Origin: an uncultured Eubacteriales bacterium
GTDB taxonomy: Bacteria; Bacillota; Clostridia; Christensenellales; CAG-138
Reading direction: 5' to 3'
Assembly: GCA_900549955.1 (NCBI GenBank)
Contig: URQH01000004.1
Location: forward strand, 46,981-110,980
DNA: 64,000 nucleotides
The position numbers and the translations under genes are program-made. Under the pieces are notes generated by a model. The model was not told the origin of the DNA. It ran no database searches and saw only the letters and a program-made list of their open reading frames with translations. Below, piece after piece: positions 8,091 to 15,491 of the stretch. Within the stretch, counting starts at the first letter, position 1. Each line of letters begins with the position of its first letter.

Positions 8091-8871
8091 CCTTAAGTTT
8101 CGTTGCAGGATGATGCTGAAATATCGGGATCTGCTTATTCTGCTTGTGCAACGTGACATCAAATTGAAATATCGCAGAAGTATTCTGGGATATTTGTGGA
8201 GCATACTCAATCCACTGTTGTCCATGCTGGTGATGACGGCTGTATTTTCGCACATGTTCAGTCGAAATATCGTAAATTTTCCCGTATATCTGATTTGCGG
8301 CAATATTTTTTTCAGTTTCATGCGGGAATCTAGCACTTTAGCGATAGGTTCCATCGTCAAAAATGCTTCCCTACTCAAAAAGATTTATGTCCCAAAGTAT
8401 ATTTTTACGCTTTCGAAAGTCACCAGTTCGCTGGTTAACCTGGTGTTTTCTCTTGGCGCGCTACTCATCGTCATGATCGTCACCGGTGTAAAATTTACGT
8501 GGTATTGCCTGTTAATTGTGATACCAATTGTGGAATTGTATATCTTTTGCCTGGGCCTTGGGCTGTTTCTGGCACAGGCAACCGTGTTTTTCCGTGATAT
8601 GCAGAACATTTGGGGCGTAGTCACACTGGCCTGGATGTATGCAACGCCCATTTTTTATGATTTGGAAGCATTGCCTGACTGGCTGCAGTACTGGGTGCCC
8701 AAACTAAATCCGATGTATATTTATATCCAGCAACTGCGAGATTTTATCCTGACCGGCGGTTGGACGTGGGACGTTCTCATCTGGCGTGGTGCGCTGGTTG
8801 CGCTGATCATGCTTTTCATTGGTTTGTGGAGTTTCACAAAAACGAAAGACCGGTTTATTCTGTATATTTGA
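8071..8871 (+). CDS. ABC-2 type polysaccharide/teichoic acid export permease
   Basis: The 266-residue protein has six predicted membrane helices. It opens with the typical LILLVQRDIKLKYRRSILGYLWSILNP region that precedes helix 1 in TagG/RfbA/Wzm proteins, and ends with the usual NPMYIYIQQLRDFIL stretch before the last helices. It overlaps the upstream gene and is followed 10 bases later by its ATPase partner. Together they should flip the lipid-linked polymer across the membrane. Confidence 0.9.
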   Translation: MGKIISSLKFRCRMMLKYRDLLILLVQRDIKLKYRRSILGYLWSILNPLLSMLVMTAVFSHMFSRNIVNFPVYLICGNIFFSFMRESSTLAIGSIVKNASLLKKIYVPKYIFTLSKVTSSLVNLVFSLGALLIVMIVTGVKFTWYCLLIVIPIVELYIFCLGLGLFLAQATVFFRDMQNIWGVVTLAWMYATPIFYDLEALPDWLQYWVPKLNPMYIYIQQLRDFILTGGWTWDVLIWRGALVALIMLFIGLWSFTKTKDRFILYI

Positions 8872-8881
8872 GGGGATGGAG

Positions 8882-9631
8882 ATGGCAACAGAAAACCAAA
8901 CTTGCATCAAAGTGGAACATGCGTCCGTCCGATTTAATATGGCTTCTGAAAAAGTGACGGATTTGAAAGAATATGTTGTAAAGCTTATCAAGCACGAGTT
9001 GCTCTTTCAGGAATTCTTTGCGCTCAAGGATATTAGCTTCAGTATCCGGCAGGGGGAATCCTGGGCGCTTGTGGGTCCGAATGGCGCAGGCAAAAGCACG
9101 TTGCTGAAGCTTATCTGTCGGATCCTTACGCCATATGAGGGAAAAGTATGGGTCAATGGGTCGATTGCTCCGATGATCGAGTTGGGCGCTGGGTTCGATC
9201 CCAATTTGACCGCAGAGGAAAATATTTTCATAAACGGCGCGATACTCGGCCATAACCGTGCGTTTATGCGCGAACACTATGAAGAGATTGTCGATTTTGC
9301 GGAACTTCATAAATTCATGGGCATGCCGATCAAAAACTATTCTTCCGGCATGCGCGCGAGGCTGGGATTTGCCGTTGCCACCATGGTGAAGCCGGATATC
9401 CTGGTCGTGGACGAAGTGTTGGCCGTTGGCGATGCAGCATTTCAGAAAAAGTGCATGGATAGAATGCACGAGATGCTGGAAGGTGGAACGACGTTATTGT
9501 TCGTATCTCATTCCAACAAGGCTGTGCGAAGCATGTGCAAGAACGCTCTATGGCTGGACCATGGTGAGATCCGGATGATCGGTAGCGCGGATGAGGTTTG
9601 CGACGCGTATGAGAGACAGGGGCGCGGATAA
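8882..9631 (+). CDS. ABC-2 polysaccharide/teichoic acid export ATPase
   Basis: The 249-residue TagH/Wzt-like ATPase has Walker A GPNGAGKST, signature YSSGM and Walker B ILVVDEVLAVGD followed by an H-loop His (LLFVSHS). The region before Walker A (LLFQEFFALKDISFSI) is typical of polysaccharide exporters. It has no C-terminal carbohydrate-binding extension of the Wzt type. ATG 8882 is chosen because AGGGG lies 6 bases upstream; ATG 8876 is in frame but sits in that site. It ends the operon, which therefore follows the transporter-dependent route. Confidence 0.9.
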   Translation: MATENQTCIKVEHASVRFNMASEKVTDLKEYVVKLIKHELLFQEFFALKDISFSIRQGESWALVGPNGAGKSTLLKLICRILTPYEGKVWVNGSIAPMIELGAGFDPNLTAEENIFINGAILGHNRAFMREHYEEIVDFAELHKFMGMPIKNYSSGMRARLGFAVATMVKPDILVVDEVLAVGDAAFQKKCMDRMHEMLEGGTTLLFVSHSNKAVRSMCKNALWLDHGEIRMIGSADEVCDAYERQGRG

Positions 9632-9663
9632 CCATCTGGGACATGGCATTGGCGGATGCAACA

Positions 9664-9701
9664 CGCATGGAGGATTGTGCCTCCAACATGCGGGTTTCTC
9701 C
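9664..9701 (+). terminator. Possible weak terminator after the polysaccharide operon
   Basis: Imperfect inverted repeat CGCATG-GAGG / CCTC-CAA-CATGCG followed by a short pyrimidine-rich tail. It lies directly upstream of the next promoter. Confidence 0.35.
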
Positions 9702-9731
9702 TTGCGTGGTAAGGACGGACAATGGTATACT
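9702..9731 (+). promoter_or_regulatory. Promoter of the DUF1846 gene, predicted leaderless
   Basis: TTGCGT at 9702-9707, 18 bases, TATACT at 9726-9731. The expected +1 is 9738, one base before the ATG at 9739. No Shine-Dalgarno sequence is present. The layout copies that in front of mltG. Confidence 0.6.
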
Positions 9732-9738
9732 TAGGCAT

Positions 9739-11223
9739 ATGAAAAAGATCGGATTTGACAACGAAAAATACGTTCAAATGCAGTCGGAGAAGATCCGGGA
9801 GCGCATATCCCGCTTCGGCGACAAACTGTACCTGGAGTTTGGCGGCAAATTATTTGACGACTATCATGCAGCGCGCGTGCTGCCCGGTTTTTTGCCGGAC
9901 AGCAAGATCAACATGCTCCAGACACTCAAAGACGACGCTGAGATCATACTCGCCATCTATGCCGGCGACATTGAGCACAACAAGGTGCGCAACGATCTGG
10001 ACATCTCCTATGACGCTGAGATTCTGCGTCTCATCGACGCGTTTCGTGAAAAGGGGCTGTTGGTGGGAGGCGTGGTCATCACGCGGTATGGCGGGCAATT
10101 GGCGGCGGACGTGTTTGCTGAGCGGCTGCGGCAGCTGGGCATCCGCGTCTACCTGCATTATCCGATCGCCGGATATCCTGCCAACGTCCCGCTGATCGTC
10201 AGCGACGAAGGATTCGGTAAAAATGATTACATCGAGACGACGCGTCCGCTGGTGGTGGTCACTGCGCCTGGGCCGGGCAGCGGCAAGCTGGCTGTCTGCC
10301 TGTCGCAGCTCTATCATGAACACAAGCATGGGGTAAAGGCGGGATATGCCAAGTTTGAAACTTTCCCGATCTGGAACCTTCCGCTACAGCATCCGGTCAA
10401 TCTGGCATATGAAGCTGCGACGACGGATCTGGATGATGTGAACATGATCGATCCATTCCACCTGGAAGCGTATGGCGTGACTACGGTCAATTACAATCGT
10501 GACGTCGAGTCATTTCCGGTACTAAATGCCATTTTTGAGCGCATTGCCGGCACTTCGCCATATCGATCCCCGACGGACATGGGCGTCAACATGGCCGGGT
10601 ACTGCATTTTTGACGACGATGCGGTCTGCGCTGCGGCGCGGCAGGAGATTATCCGCCGGTACTATACCGCGCTTTGCGGCTGCAAGCGCGGCACGCTGCC
10701 TGCCGACCAGGAAATCCGTTCCGAATACATCCTCAATCGATGCGGGGCAACGCCGGCCGACCGTCCCGTTATCGCACACGCGCTCGAAAAGGCGGAGGAG
10801 ACGGGGGAGCCGGCCATGGCCATCCAGCTGCCGGACGACCGGATCGTCACGGGAAAGACGTCGGATCTGCTGGGCGCATCCGCGTCCGCGCTGCTCAATG
10901 CGCTCAAAATGCTGGGTGGCATACACGACGCCATCGACCTGATTTCGCCCATCGTCATTGAGCCGATCCAGCATCTGAAGACGCGGCATCTGGGCAGCCA
11001 AAACCCGCGCCTTCACAGCGATGAGATCCTCATTGCACTTTCCATTTGTGCTGCGACCAACCCGACGGCAGCGCTGGCCCTGCGCCAGCTGGACAAGCTG
11101 CGCGGCGCTGAGGCGCACTCCAGCGTGATTTTGTCGCGAGTGGACAGCGACATGTACCGTAAACTGGGGATCAATTTCACGTGTGAACCGCAATATCAGT
11201 CCAAGAACCTGTACCATAAATAA
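9739..11223 (+). CDS. DUF1846 domain-containing protein
   Basis: The 494-residue protein matches the DUF1846 family in length and in its N-terminus (KKIGFDNEKYVQMQSEKI), which fixes the start at 9739; the open frame reaches back to 9643 but that extension is not family-like. Conserved features include the PGPGSGKLAVCLSQLYHE segment, which resembles a nucleotide-binding loop, and GVNMAGYCIFDDDAVCAAARQEIIRR as two shorter blocks. Structures in the family show a P-loop-like fold, but the reaction is not established. It stands alone ahead of the pepP-efp operon. Confidence 0.85.
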   Translation: MKKIGFDNEKYVQMQSEKIRERISRFGDKLYLEFGGKLFDDYHAARVLPGFLPDSKINMLQTLKDDAEIILAIYAGDIEHNKVRNDLDISYDAEILRLIDAFREKGLLVGGVVITRYGGQLAADVFAERLRQLGIRVYLHYPIAGYPANVPLIVSDEGFGKNDYIETTRPLVVVTAPGPGSGKLAVCLSQLYHEHKHGVKAGYAKFETFPIWNLPLQHPVNLAYEAATTDLDDVNMIDPFHLEAYGVTTVNYNRDVESFPVLNAIFERIAGTSPYRSPTDMGVNMAGYCIFDDDAVCAAARQEIIRRYYTALCGCKRGTLPADQEIRSEYILNRCGATPADRPVIAHALEKAEETGEPAMAIQLPDDRIVTGKTSDLLGASASALLNALKMLGGIHDAIDLISPIVIEPIQHLKTRHLGSQNPRLHSDEILIALSICAATNPTAALALRQLDKLRGAEAHSSVILSRVDSDMYRKLGINFTCEPQYQSKNLYHK

Positions 11224-11229
11224 TTGGAC

Positions 11230-11259
11230 TTGTTGTCTTCGGCCGGTTTGTGGTACAAT
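11230..11259 (+). promoter_or_regulatory. Promoter of the M24 peptidase-efp operon
   Basis: TTGTTG at 11230-11235, 18 bases, TACAAT at 11254-11259 with an upstream TG (extended -10). The GGAGG site at 11271-11275 and ATG 11283 follow. Confidence 0.6.
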
Positions 11260-11282
11260 AAAATGTCTGTGGAGGTTTTGAC

Positions 11283-12347
11283 ATGAATGAACGGGTGGAG
11301 CGCCTTCGTGCGCAGCTGGAGGCTGACGGTATGGATGCCGTCGTGGTCACCAGCCTGCCCAACATGCGATATCTGTCCGGCTTTACCAGTGCAGACGCGA
11401 CGCTCTTGATCACCAAACGCTCATGCTGCCTGTTTACGGACTTTCGATATACCATTCAGGCGGCGTCCCAGTGCCCGGACTTTGAGGTTCTGGAGCCGGA
11501 GTCCGGCAGGTTGATGGCGTGTCTGCGCGATGTGCTTGTGCATGACGATTGTCATCGCTGTGCATTTGAGCAGGAGACCATGACTGTCCAGCAATATGAG
11601 CGCCTGTGCGCTCTGCCGGTGGCGCTTGAGGCCTGGAGCGAACCGCTGTCGAATTTGCGTCTCAGAAAGTCCGACCTGGAGATAGCAAGCCTGCAGAAGG
11701 CGCAGCAGCTCGCCGACCAGTCCTTTGCAGAGCTGCTATCCAGGATTGGCGCGGGCATGACGGAGCGCGAAGTTGTCGCGGAGCTCAACTATATCGGCGC
11801 CAGGCTGGGCAGCGAGGGCCCATCCTTTGACCCCATTGTCGCCTCCGGTCCGAATGGTGCCATGTGTCATGCCGTCCCGTCGCTGCGCCGCCTGGAGGAA
11901 GGCGATCTTGTCGTACTGGACTTTGGGTGTACGGTGGACGGGTATCACTCGGACATGACCCGTACCTTTGCCGTGGGCAGCGTCAGCGACGCCTGCCGTC
12001 GCATCTATGACATCGTGCTGGAAGCGCACGAGCGTGCCCTGCGCGCGCTCAAGGCCGGTATCACCGGCCGTGCGCTCGATGCAGTTGCGCGGGACTACAT
12101 TGCAGAGATGGGCTATGGCCCCTGCTTTGGCCACAGCCTGGGGCACGGGTTCGGGCTGGAAATCCACGAAGGCCCGCGCGCGTCCGTGCGATCCGACACC
12201 GTGCTGGAGCCCGGCATGACGATTACCATTGAGCCTGGTATTTACGTCGAGGGCCTTTGCGGCGTCCGTATTGAAGATTGCTGTGTGGTAACGCCGGATG
12301 GATATCTGGACTTGGTCAGTTCCCCAAAGGAACTGTTGGTCATTTAA
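11283..12347 (+). CDS. Xaa-Pro aminopeptidase-like M24 metallopeptidase
   Basis: The 354-residue protein has an N-terminal creatinase-like domain (about 1-125) and a C-terminal pita-bread catalytic domain. The five metal ligands are present: Asp in VVLDFGCTVDG, Asp in HSDMTRTF, His in GHSLGHGFGLEIHEGP, Glu in TIEPGIYVEG and Glu in VRIEDCC. It should remove N-terminal residues next to proline in the cytosol. GGAGG lies 7 bases before the ATG. It sits directly upstream of efp, the usual firmicute arrangement, which links a proline peptidase to the factor that resolves polyproline stalls. Confidence 0.9.
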   Translation: MNERVERLRAQLEADGMDAVVVTSLPNMRYLSGFTSADATLLITKRSCCLFTDFRYTIQAASQCPDFEVLEPESGRLMACLRDVLVHDDCHRCAFEQETMTVQQYERLCALPVALEAWSEPLSNLRLRKSDLEIASLQKAQQLADQSFAELLSRIGAGMTEREVVAELNYIGARLGSEGPSFDPIVASGPNGAMCHAVPSLRRLEEGDLVVLDFGCTVDGYHSDMTRTFAVGSVSDACRRIYDIVLEAHERALRALKAGITGRALDAVARDYIAEMGYGPCFGHSLGHGFGLEIHEGPRASVRSDTVLEPGMTITIEPGIYVEGLCGVRIEDCCVVTPDGYLDLVSSPKELLVI

Positions 12348-12391
12348 GATAACTGATAAGCAAACAATACCATTGGGAGGAACAGAACACT

Positions 12392-12949
12392 ATGATCATG
12401 GCAGGCGATTTTCGCAAGGGCGTAACCGTTGAGATCGATGGACAGGTGTGGTCCATTGCGGACTTCCAGCACGTAAAACCCGGAAAGGGCGCTGCGTTTG
12501 TGCGCACACGCCTGAAGAACGTAATGACAGGCGCGGTGCTGGAGCGCACGTTCAGCCCGACGGACAAGTATCCGAAGGCACACATCGAGACCAAGGAAAT
12601 GCAGTATCTCTACAGTGATGGCGAGTTGTATTACTTCATGGATATCGAGACCTATGAGCAGATACCGCTCAACCACGATCAGGTGGAGGACGCCATTGAC
12701 TTTATCGTGGAGAATGAGACCGTCAAGGTCCGCTTTTTCAAGGGCAACCCGTTCTCGGTGGAGGCTCCCAATTTTGTGGAGCTGACCGTGACGCACACGG
12801 AGCCAGGATTTAAGGGCGACACGGCGACCGGAACGACCAAGCCGGCCGAGCTTGAGACCGGTTATAAGATCAATGTCCCCTTGTTTGTCAATGAAGGCGA
12901 CCGCATCCGCGTGGATACCCGTACCGGCGAGTACATGGAGCGCGTCTGA
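12392..12949 (+). CDS. efp: Translation elongation factor P
   Basis: The 185-residue protein has the three beta-barrel domains of EF-P: a KOW-like domain I, OB domain II around 65-125, and OB domain III ending near GDRIRVDTRTGEYMERV. EF-P binds between the ribosomal P and E sites and relieves stalling at polyproline. The domain I loop tip reads HVKPGKGAAF, so a Lys occupies the modification site. No modification enzyme is encoded nearby. GGGAGG precedes the ATG. It lies 44 bases after the M24 peptidase, in the same operon. Confidence 0.95.
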   Translation: MIMAGDFRKGVTVEIDGQVWSIADFQHVKPGKGAAFVRTRLKNVMTGAVLERTFSPTDKYPKAHIETKEMQYLYSDGELYYFMDIETYEQIPLNHDQVEDAIDFIVENETVKVRFFKGNPFSVEAPNFVELTVTHTEPGFKGDTATGTTKPAELETGYKINVPLFVNEGDRIRVDTRTGEYMERV

Positions 12950-12984
12950 CGCGGTTTAGAGACACAGCAGATTGGAGGAATTGG

Positions 12985-13395
12985 ATGAGCTATATCTCCG
13001 AGAAGGTCGCGTATCTGGACGGCCTGGCAGACGGCATTGGCATTGAAGACGATAAGCAGGGTAAGCTGCTGCGCGGCATCATCGATGCGCTTGGCGCTAT
13101 CGCCGAAGAGCTCGAAGAACAGAGCGAGGCGTATGACGATCTTTCGGATTGCGTCGACGAGATCTATGAAGAGCTCGACGCTATCGACTGCGAGCTGTCT
13201 GGCGACGAGGATGAGGAAGACAACGGCTTTATGGAAATCGTGTGCCCGTCCTGTGGCGAGACCATATACTTTGACGAGGACATGCTCGACTCCGAAGATG
13301 GCCTGATCTGCCCCGCATGCAACGAGCCGGTGGACATTCAAATCAGCTGTGGCGATTGCAACTGCGGCTGTGAGGACGACGACAAAGATAACTGA
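12985..13395 (+). CDS. CD1247 N-terminal domain-containing zinc-ribbon protein
   Basis: The 136-residue acidic protein has two parts. The helical N-terminus (residues 1-75) matches the clostridial CD1247-type domain (YISEKVAYLDGLADG). The C-terminus is a zinc ribbon with CPSCG and CPACN, then a Cys-rich tail (CGDCNCGC). It lies 35 bases after efp with a GGAGG site, and this pairing with efp recurs in Clostridia. The function is unknown. Confidence 0.75.
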   Translation: MSYISEKVAYLDGLADGIGIEDDKQGKLLRGIIDALGAIAEELEEQSEAYDDLSDCVDEIYEELDAIDCELSGDEDEEDNGFMEIVCPSCGETIYFDEDMLDSEDGLICPACNEPVDIQISCGDCNCGCEDDDKDN

Positions 13396-13416
13396 GCGCG
13401 CTGCTGCCAGTATCCC

Positions 13417-13452
13417 GGCGCCTGTTGCAAATTTTACGACAGGCGCCCTTTA
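13417..13452 (+). terminator. Terminator of the efp operon
   Basis: GGCGCCTGT (13417-13425) pairs with ACAGGCGCC (13439-13447), followed by a T-containing tail. Confidence 0.7.
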
Positions 13453-13535
13453 TGTTTGCCGTTGTCGGTTGCCTTGCTTGCGCCAGGGTAAAATAGTATC
13501 GTTCAGATAGGCCGGTGCAGGCAATCAGGTAATCA

Positions 13536-13563
13536 AAAGGCCACCCATTCATGGGTGGCCTTT
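13536..13563. terminator. Bidirectional intrinsic terminator
   Basis: AAAGGCCACCCA, a TTCA loop region and TGGGTGGCCTTT form a stem flanked by A and T runs, so it can stop transcription on either strand. No gene ends next to it on the plus strand apart from the efp operon, which already has its own terminator. Confidence 0.75.
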
Positions 13564-13669
13564 CATATTCCGTCCTTCTGCCTCTGCCTGCGGTGCCCTA
13601 AACGCGGACAGAGTGATTATATGATGGTACATATGTAGTTCGTTACGCGTTTTAAGGAGGAAATCGGTA

Positions 13670-13705
13670 ATGAAAAAACTATGCAGTCGGACGGAAACCG
13701 GATAA
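13670..13705 (+). CDS. Putative 11-residue leader peptide or micro-ORF
   Basis: ATG AAA AAA CTA TGC then seven more codons to a TAA gives MKKLCSRTETG. A perfect AAGGAGG at 13654-13660 sits 9 bases upstream, stronger than the sites of most real genes here. No clear promoter, and no downstream gene on the same strand that it could regulate. It may be a relic of a lost gene. Confidence 0.3.
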   Translation: MKKLCSRTETG

Positions 13706-13924
13706 CATCGTTTTTTCTGACTTTAGTATAGCACGCCATGTGGGGAAACACAAGTAAAATCCCGGGGAAAATTGTGTAAAATTTGTTAATCCGATGTAAC
13801 AGAATGCGCAAATGGGAGTTACTGTATAAAGGGTGGTTTACGCTACCTACTACATTACATCGGCTGACGGTTCATTTGTGGCAAAAGTGATAACCAGCAG
13901 AGGGAAAGGAGTCATATATGCAAC

Positions 13925-13956
13925 GGGGCATGGCGCTACGGGAAGCGCCATGCCCC
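13925..13956. terminator. Strong 13-bp hairpin, likely terminator of the small membrane protein gene
   Basis: A perfect 13-base inverted repeat (13925-13937 with 13944-13956) with a 6-base loop. It lies just past the 3' end of the minus-strand gene at 13987. T-tracts are poor on both sides. On the plus strand it directly follows an AAAGGAG site and an ATG at 13918. Confidence 0.5.
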
Positions 13957-13986
13957 ATCTTATTCGGCCCCCCGACAAATGGGAAG

Positions 13987-14202
13987 TTACTTGTTCCTTT
14001 TTGCTTTAGCTGCTTTTATGCCCCAGCCAATCAACAATATAAGCCAAGCGCATAATCCTGCGATAAACCCTGTAGTCCCTATGCTTTCAAACTGCAATTT
14101 CAGCGCAACATTGAATATTTTTACAACAATAGTTCCACATAGCATCAAAGCAAGCAATAAAAGAACTTCCAATCCAATATATTTAAAAATTTTATTTTTC
14201 AT
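13987..14202 (-). CDS. Small two-helix membrane protein, function unknown
   Basis: The 71-residue product has two hydrophobic segments (about 9-32 and 43-62), a short loop containing FESIGTTGF, and a Lys-rich C-terminal tail (KAAKAKRNK). GTGGAGG lies 9-10 bases before the ATG, which supports real translation. The gene is clearly AT-richer than its surroundings, which may indicate acquisition. No family was recognised. A holin-like or regulator role would be guesswork. Confidence 0.6.
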   Translation of the reverse strand: MKNKIFKYIGLEVLLLLALMLCGTIVVKIFNVALKLQFESIGTTGFIAGLCAWLILLIGWGIKAAKAKRNK

Positions 14203-14609
14203 AAATGGCCGCCTCCACAGCTTCTAATTTGTTGCCCTGTTTGTTCTTAATTATAACACATAAAGGAAATCGCTTTCAAGTTGTCCCTGGCCAGAAAGTA
14301 ATTATACCTAGGGCGCACTTACTCACCACCCGCAAGCGGGCGGAGGTACTGCCTGACGGCAGCCGTGCGCTCTCCGAGGGGGACGCTCCAGCGGGCCCAC
14401 GTCCTGCTGGTAGCACCGAAGCTGGGAGCCGTCAAAGGACCGGCTTCGGTGCTACCAGCTTCAGTGCTTTATGGTGGCCAAGAGGGGCTTAAGCCCCTCT
14501 CTTTCAAAATGTGTGCTTTTCTGGGGGAAAAACCCTTGACAAATCGCTTACTGGGAGAAAATGCACATATGTGGCAAAATAGGCCCGAATCGCATGACGA
14601 TCGGTCAAG
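14203..14609. other. Non-coding stretch with a GC-rich hairpin array
   Basis: Between the small membrane gene and the radical SAM gene there is AT-rich DNA to about 14310, then the hairpin array at 14325-14500, then mixed sequence containing an isolated TTGACA at 14536 without a convincing -10 box. No gene was found. Confidence 0.5.
14325..14500. repeat. Array of at least five hairpins (possible intergenic repeat element or structured RNA)
   Basis: In order: CCCG/CGGG at 14329-14340; CTGCC/GGCAG at 14349-14362; GGACG/CGTCC at 14381-14404; a perfect 17-base inverted repeat at 14406-14422 and 14443-14459 around a 20-base loop; and a 20-base perfect palindrome at 14481-14500. The density and GC content stand out from the AT-rich DNA on its left. 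It may be a REP/MITE-like element or a structured RNA. Neither can be decided from one copy. Confidence 0.5.
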
Positions 14610-15491
14610 CTACCTGGCTGCGTGTAGAAAATCCGGCGTATATGTGAGAGACGCGCTTTCCTTATCCTGACACCAGACATTGGAGAATCCAAGCGAGAGG
14701 CAATACTCTATCACGCGTTGATATTCGCGGCTGGTCAGCCTGCGATTGAGCGGCGGAGCGGTGACGTTTGGCGTTGGGGCGTATTGCCGCATGAGGGAAA
14801 GGTGCGTTGTAAGCGGCAGATGTTCCGCGATAAAGTCGAGCACGCGACGCGCCTCGTCCACGCAAGCCGGGAGCACGAGGTGACGGATCAGCAGGCCGCG
14901 CTCGGCAATGCCGTCTGACCCGACTTGCAGGACGCCCACCTGTCTGTGCATTTCCAAAATGGCTTTGGCGGCAAACGAAAAATAATCCGCCCGGCCAGAA
15001 AAGCGCAGTGCCAATGCTCCTGTTACGTACTTGAGGTCGGGCAGGTAGATATCGACAAGTCCTTCCAGTGCGAGCAGGGAAGACGTCAGATCGTAGGCAT
15101 TTGTATTGTAAACGACTGGAATGGTCAGACCGCGTTGTTTTGCCTGGCGCAGAGACTGCCGTATGGCTGCAAGGTGTGGCGTCGGCGTTACAAGATTGAT
15201 GTTATGCGCCCCTTGAGCCTGTAATGACAGATAGAGGTCGGACAGCATTTCCGGCGTTTGTTCCTGTCCCAGCGTACCATCGTGTAGCACGTGGTTTTGA
15301 CAGAACACGCAATCCAGGTTGCAGCCGGAAAAAAAGACTGCGCCGGACCCGCGCGTGCCGCTGATACATGGCTCTTCCCAGTGGTGCAGCGCGGCGCGCG
15401 CAACGCGGGGAAACTTCCCCGCGTTGCAATCTCCGGTATGCAATTGGCGGTTCGCGCCACAGCGGCGCGGGCAGCTATAACAGGCTGCCAT
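14610..15491 (-). CDS. Radical SAM protein, PflX-like
   Basis: The 293-residue protein has the radical SAM cluster motif CNLDCVFCQN near residue 67 and the family's N-terminal Cys set (CYSCPRRCGANR...GDC), which may hold a second Fe-S site. The remaining TIM-barrel pattern (NINLVTPTPH, YNTNAYD, DIYLPDLKY) fits COG1313/PflX, a family related to pyruvate formate-lyase activators whose substrate is unknown. The start is the ATG at 15491, which shares one base with the preceding stop (TAATG), so it is translationally coupled to the NlpC/P60 gene. The longer open frame lies inside that gene. Confidence 0.85.
   Translation of the reverse strand: MAACYSCPRRCGANRQLHTGDCNAGKFPRVARAALHHWEEPCISGTRGSGAVFFSGCNLDCVFCQNHVLHDGTLGQEQTPEMLSDLYLSLQAQGAHNINLVTPTPHLAAIRQSLRQAKQRGLTIPVVYNTNAYDLTSSLLALEGLVDIYLPDLKYVTGALALRFSGRADYFSFAAKAILEMHRQVGVLQVGSDGIAERGLLIRHLVLPACVDEARRVLDFIAEHLPLTTHLSLMRQYAPTPNVTAPPLNRRLTSREYQRVIEYCLSLGFSNVWCQDKESASLTYTPDFLHAAR

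Larger units (their letters stand above)
13453..13986. other. Gene-poor gap with short SD-ATG modules
   Basis: No normal gene was found. The stretch holds a bidirectional terminator, an 11-codon ORF behind a perfect ribosome binding site, a second SD-ATG running straight into a strong hairpin, and AT-rich DNA between them. No known riboswitch or ncRNA class was recognised. Confidence 0.5.

Noticed and set aside
13617..13811. 64-codon minus-strand frame in the gap after efp
   Set aside because: No ribosome binding site, no recognisable domain, and it runs opposite the strong plus-strand SD element.
14205..14492. 95-codon plus-strand frame through the hairpin array
   Set aside because: It starts opposite the small membrane gene, has no ribosome binding site, and runs through inverted repeats. 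It is most likely a by-product of the repeat.
14325..14500. Hairpin array as a CRISPR array
   Set aside because: The stems differ in sequence and length, spacing is irregular, there is no direct repeat unit and no cas gene.
14536..14564. TTGACA at 14536-14541 as a promoter
   Set aside because: At 16-18 bases spacing there is no acceptable -10 hexamer, and it would read into the antisense strand of the radical SAM gene.
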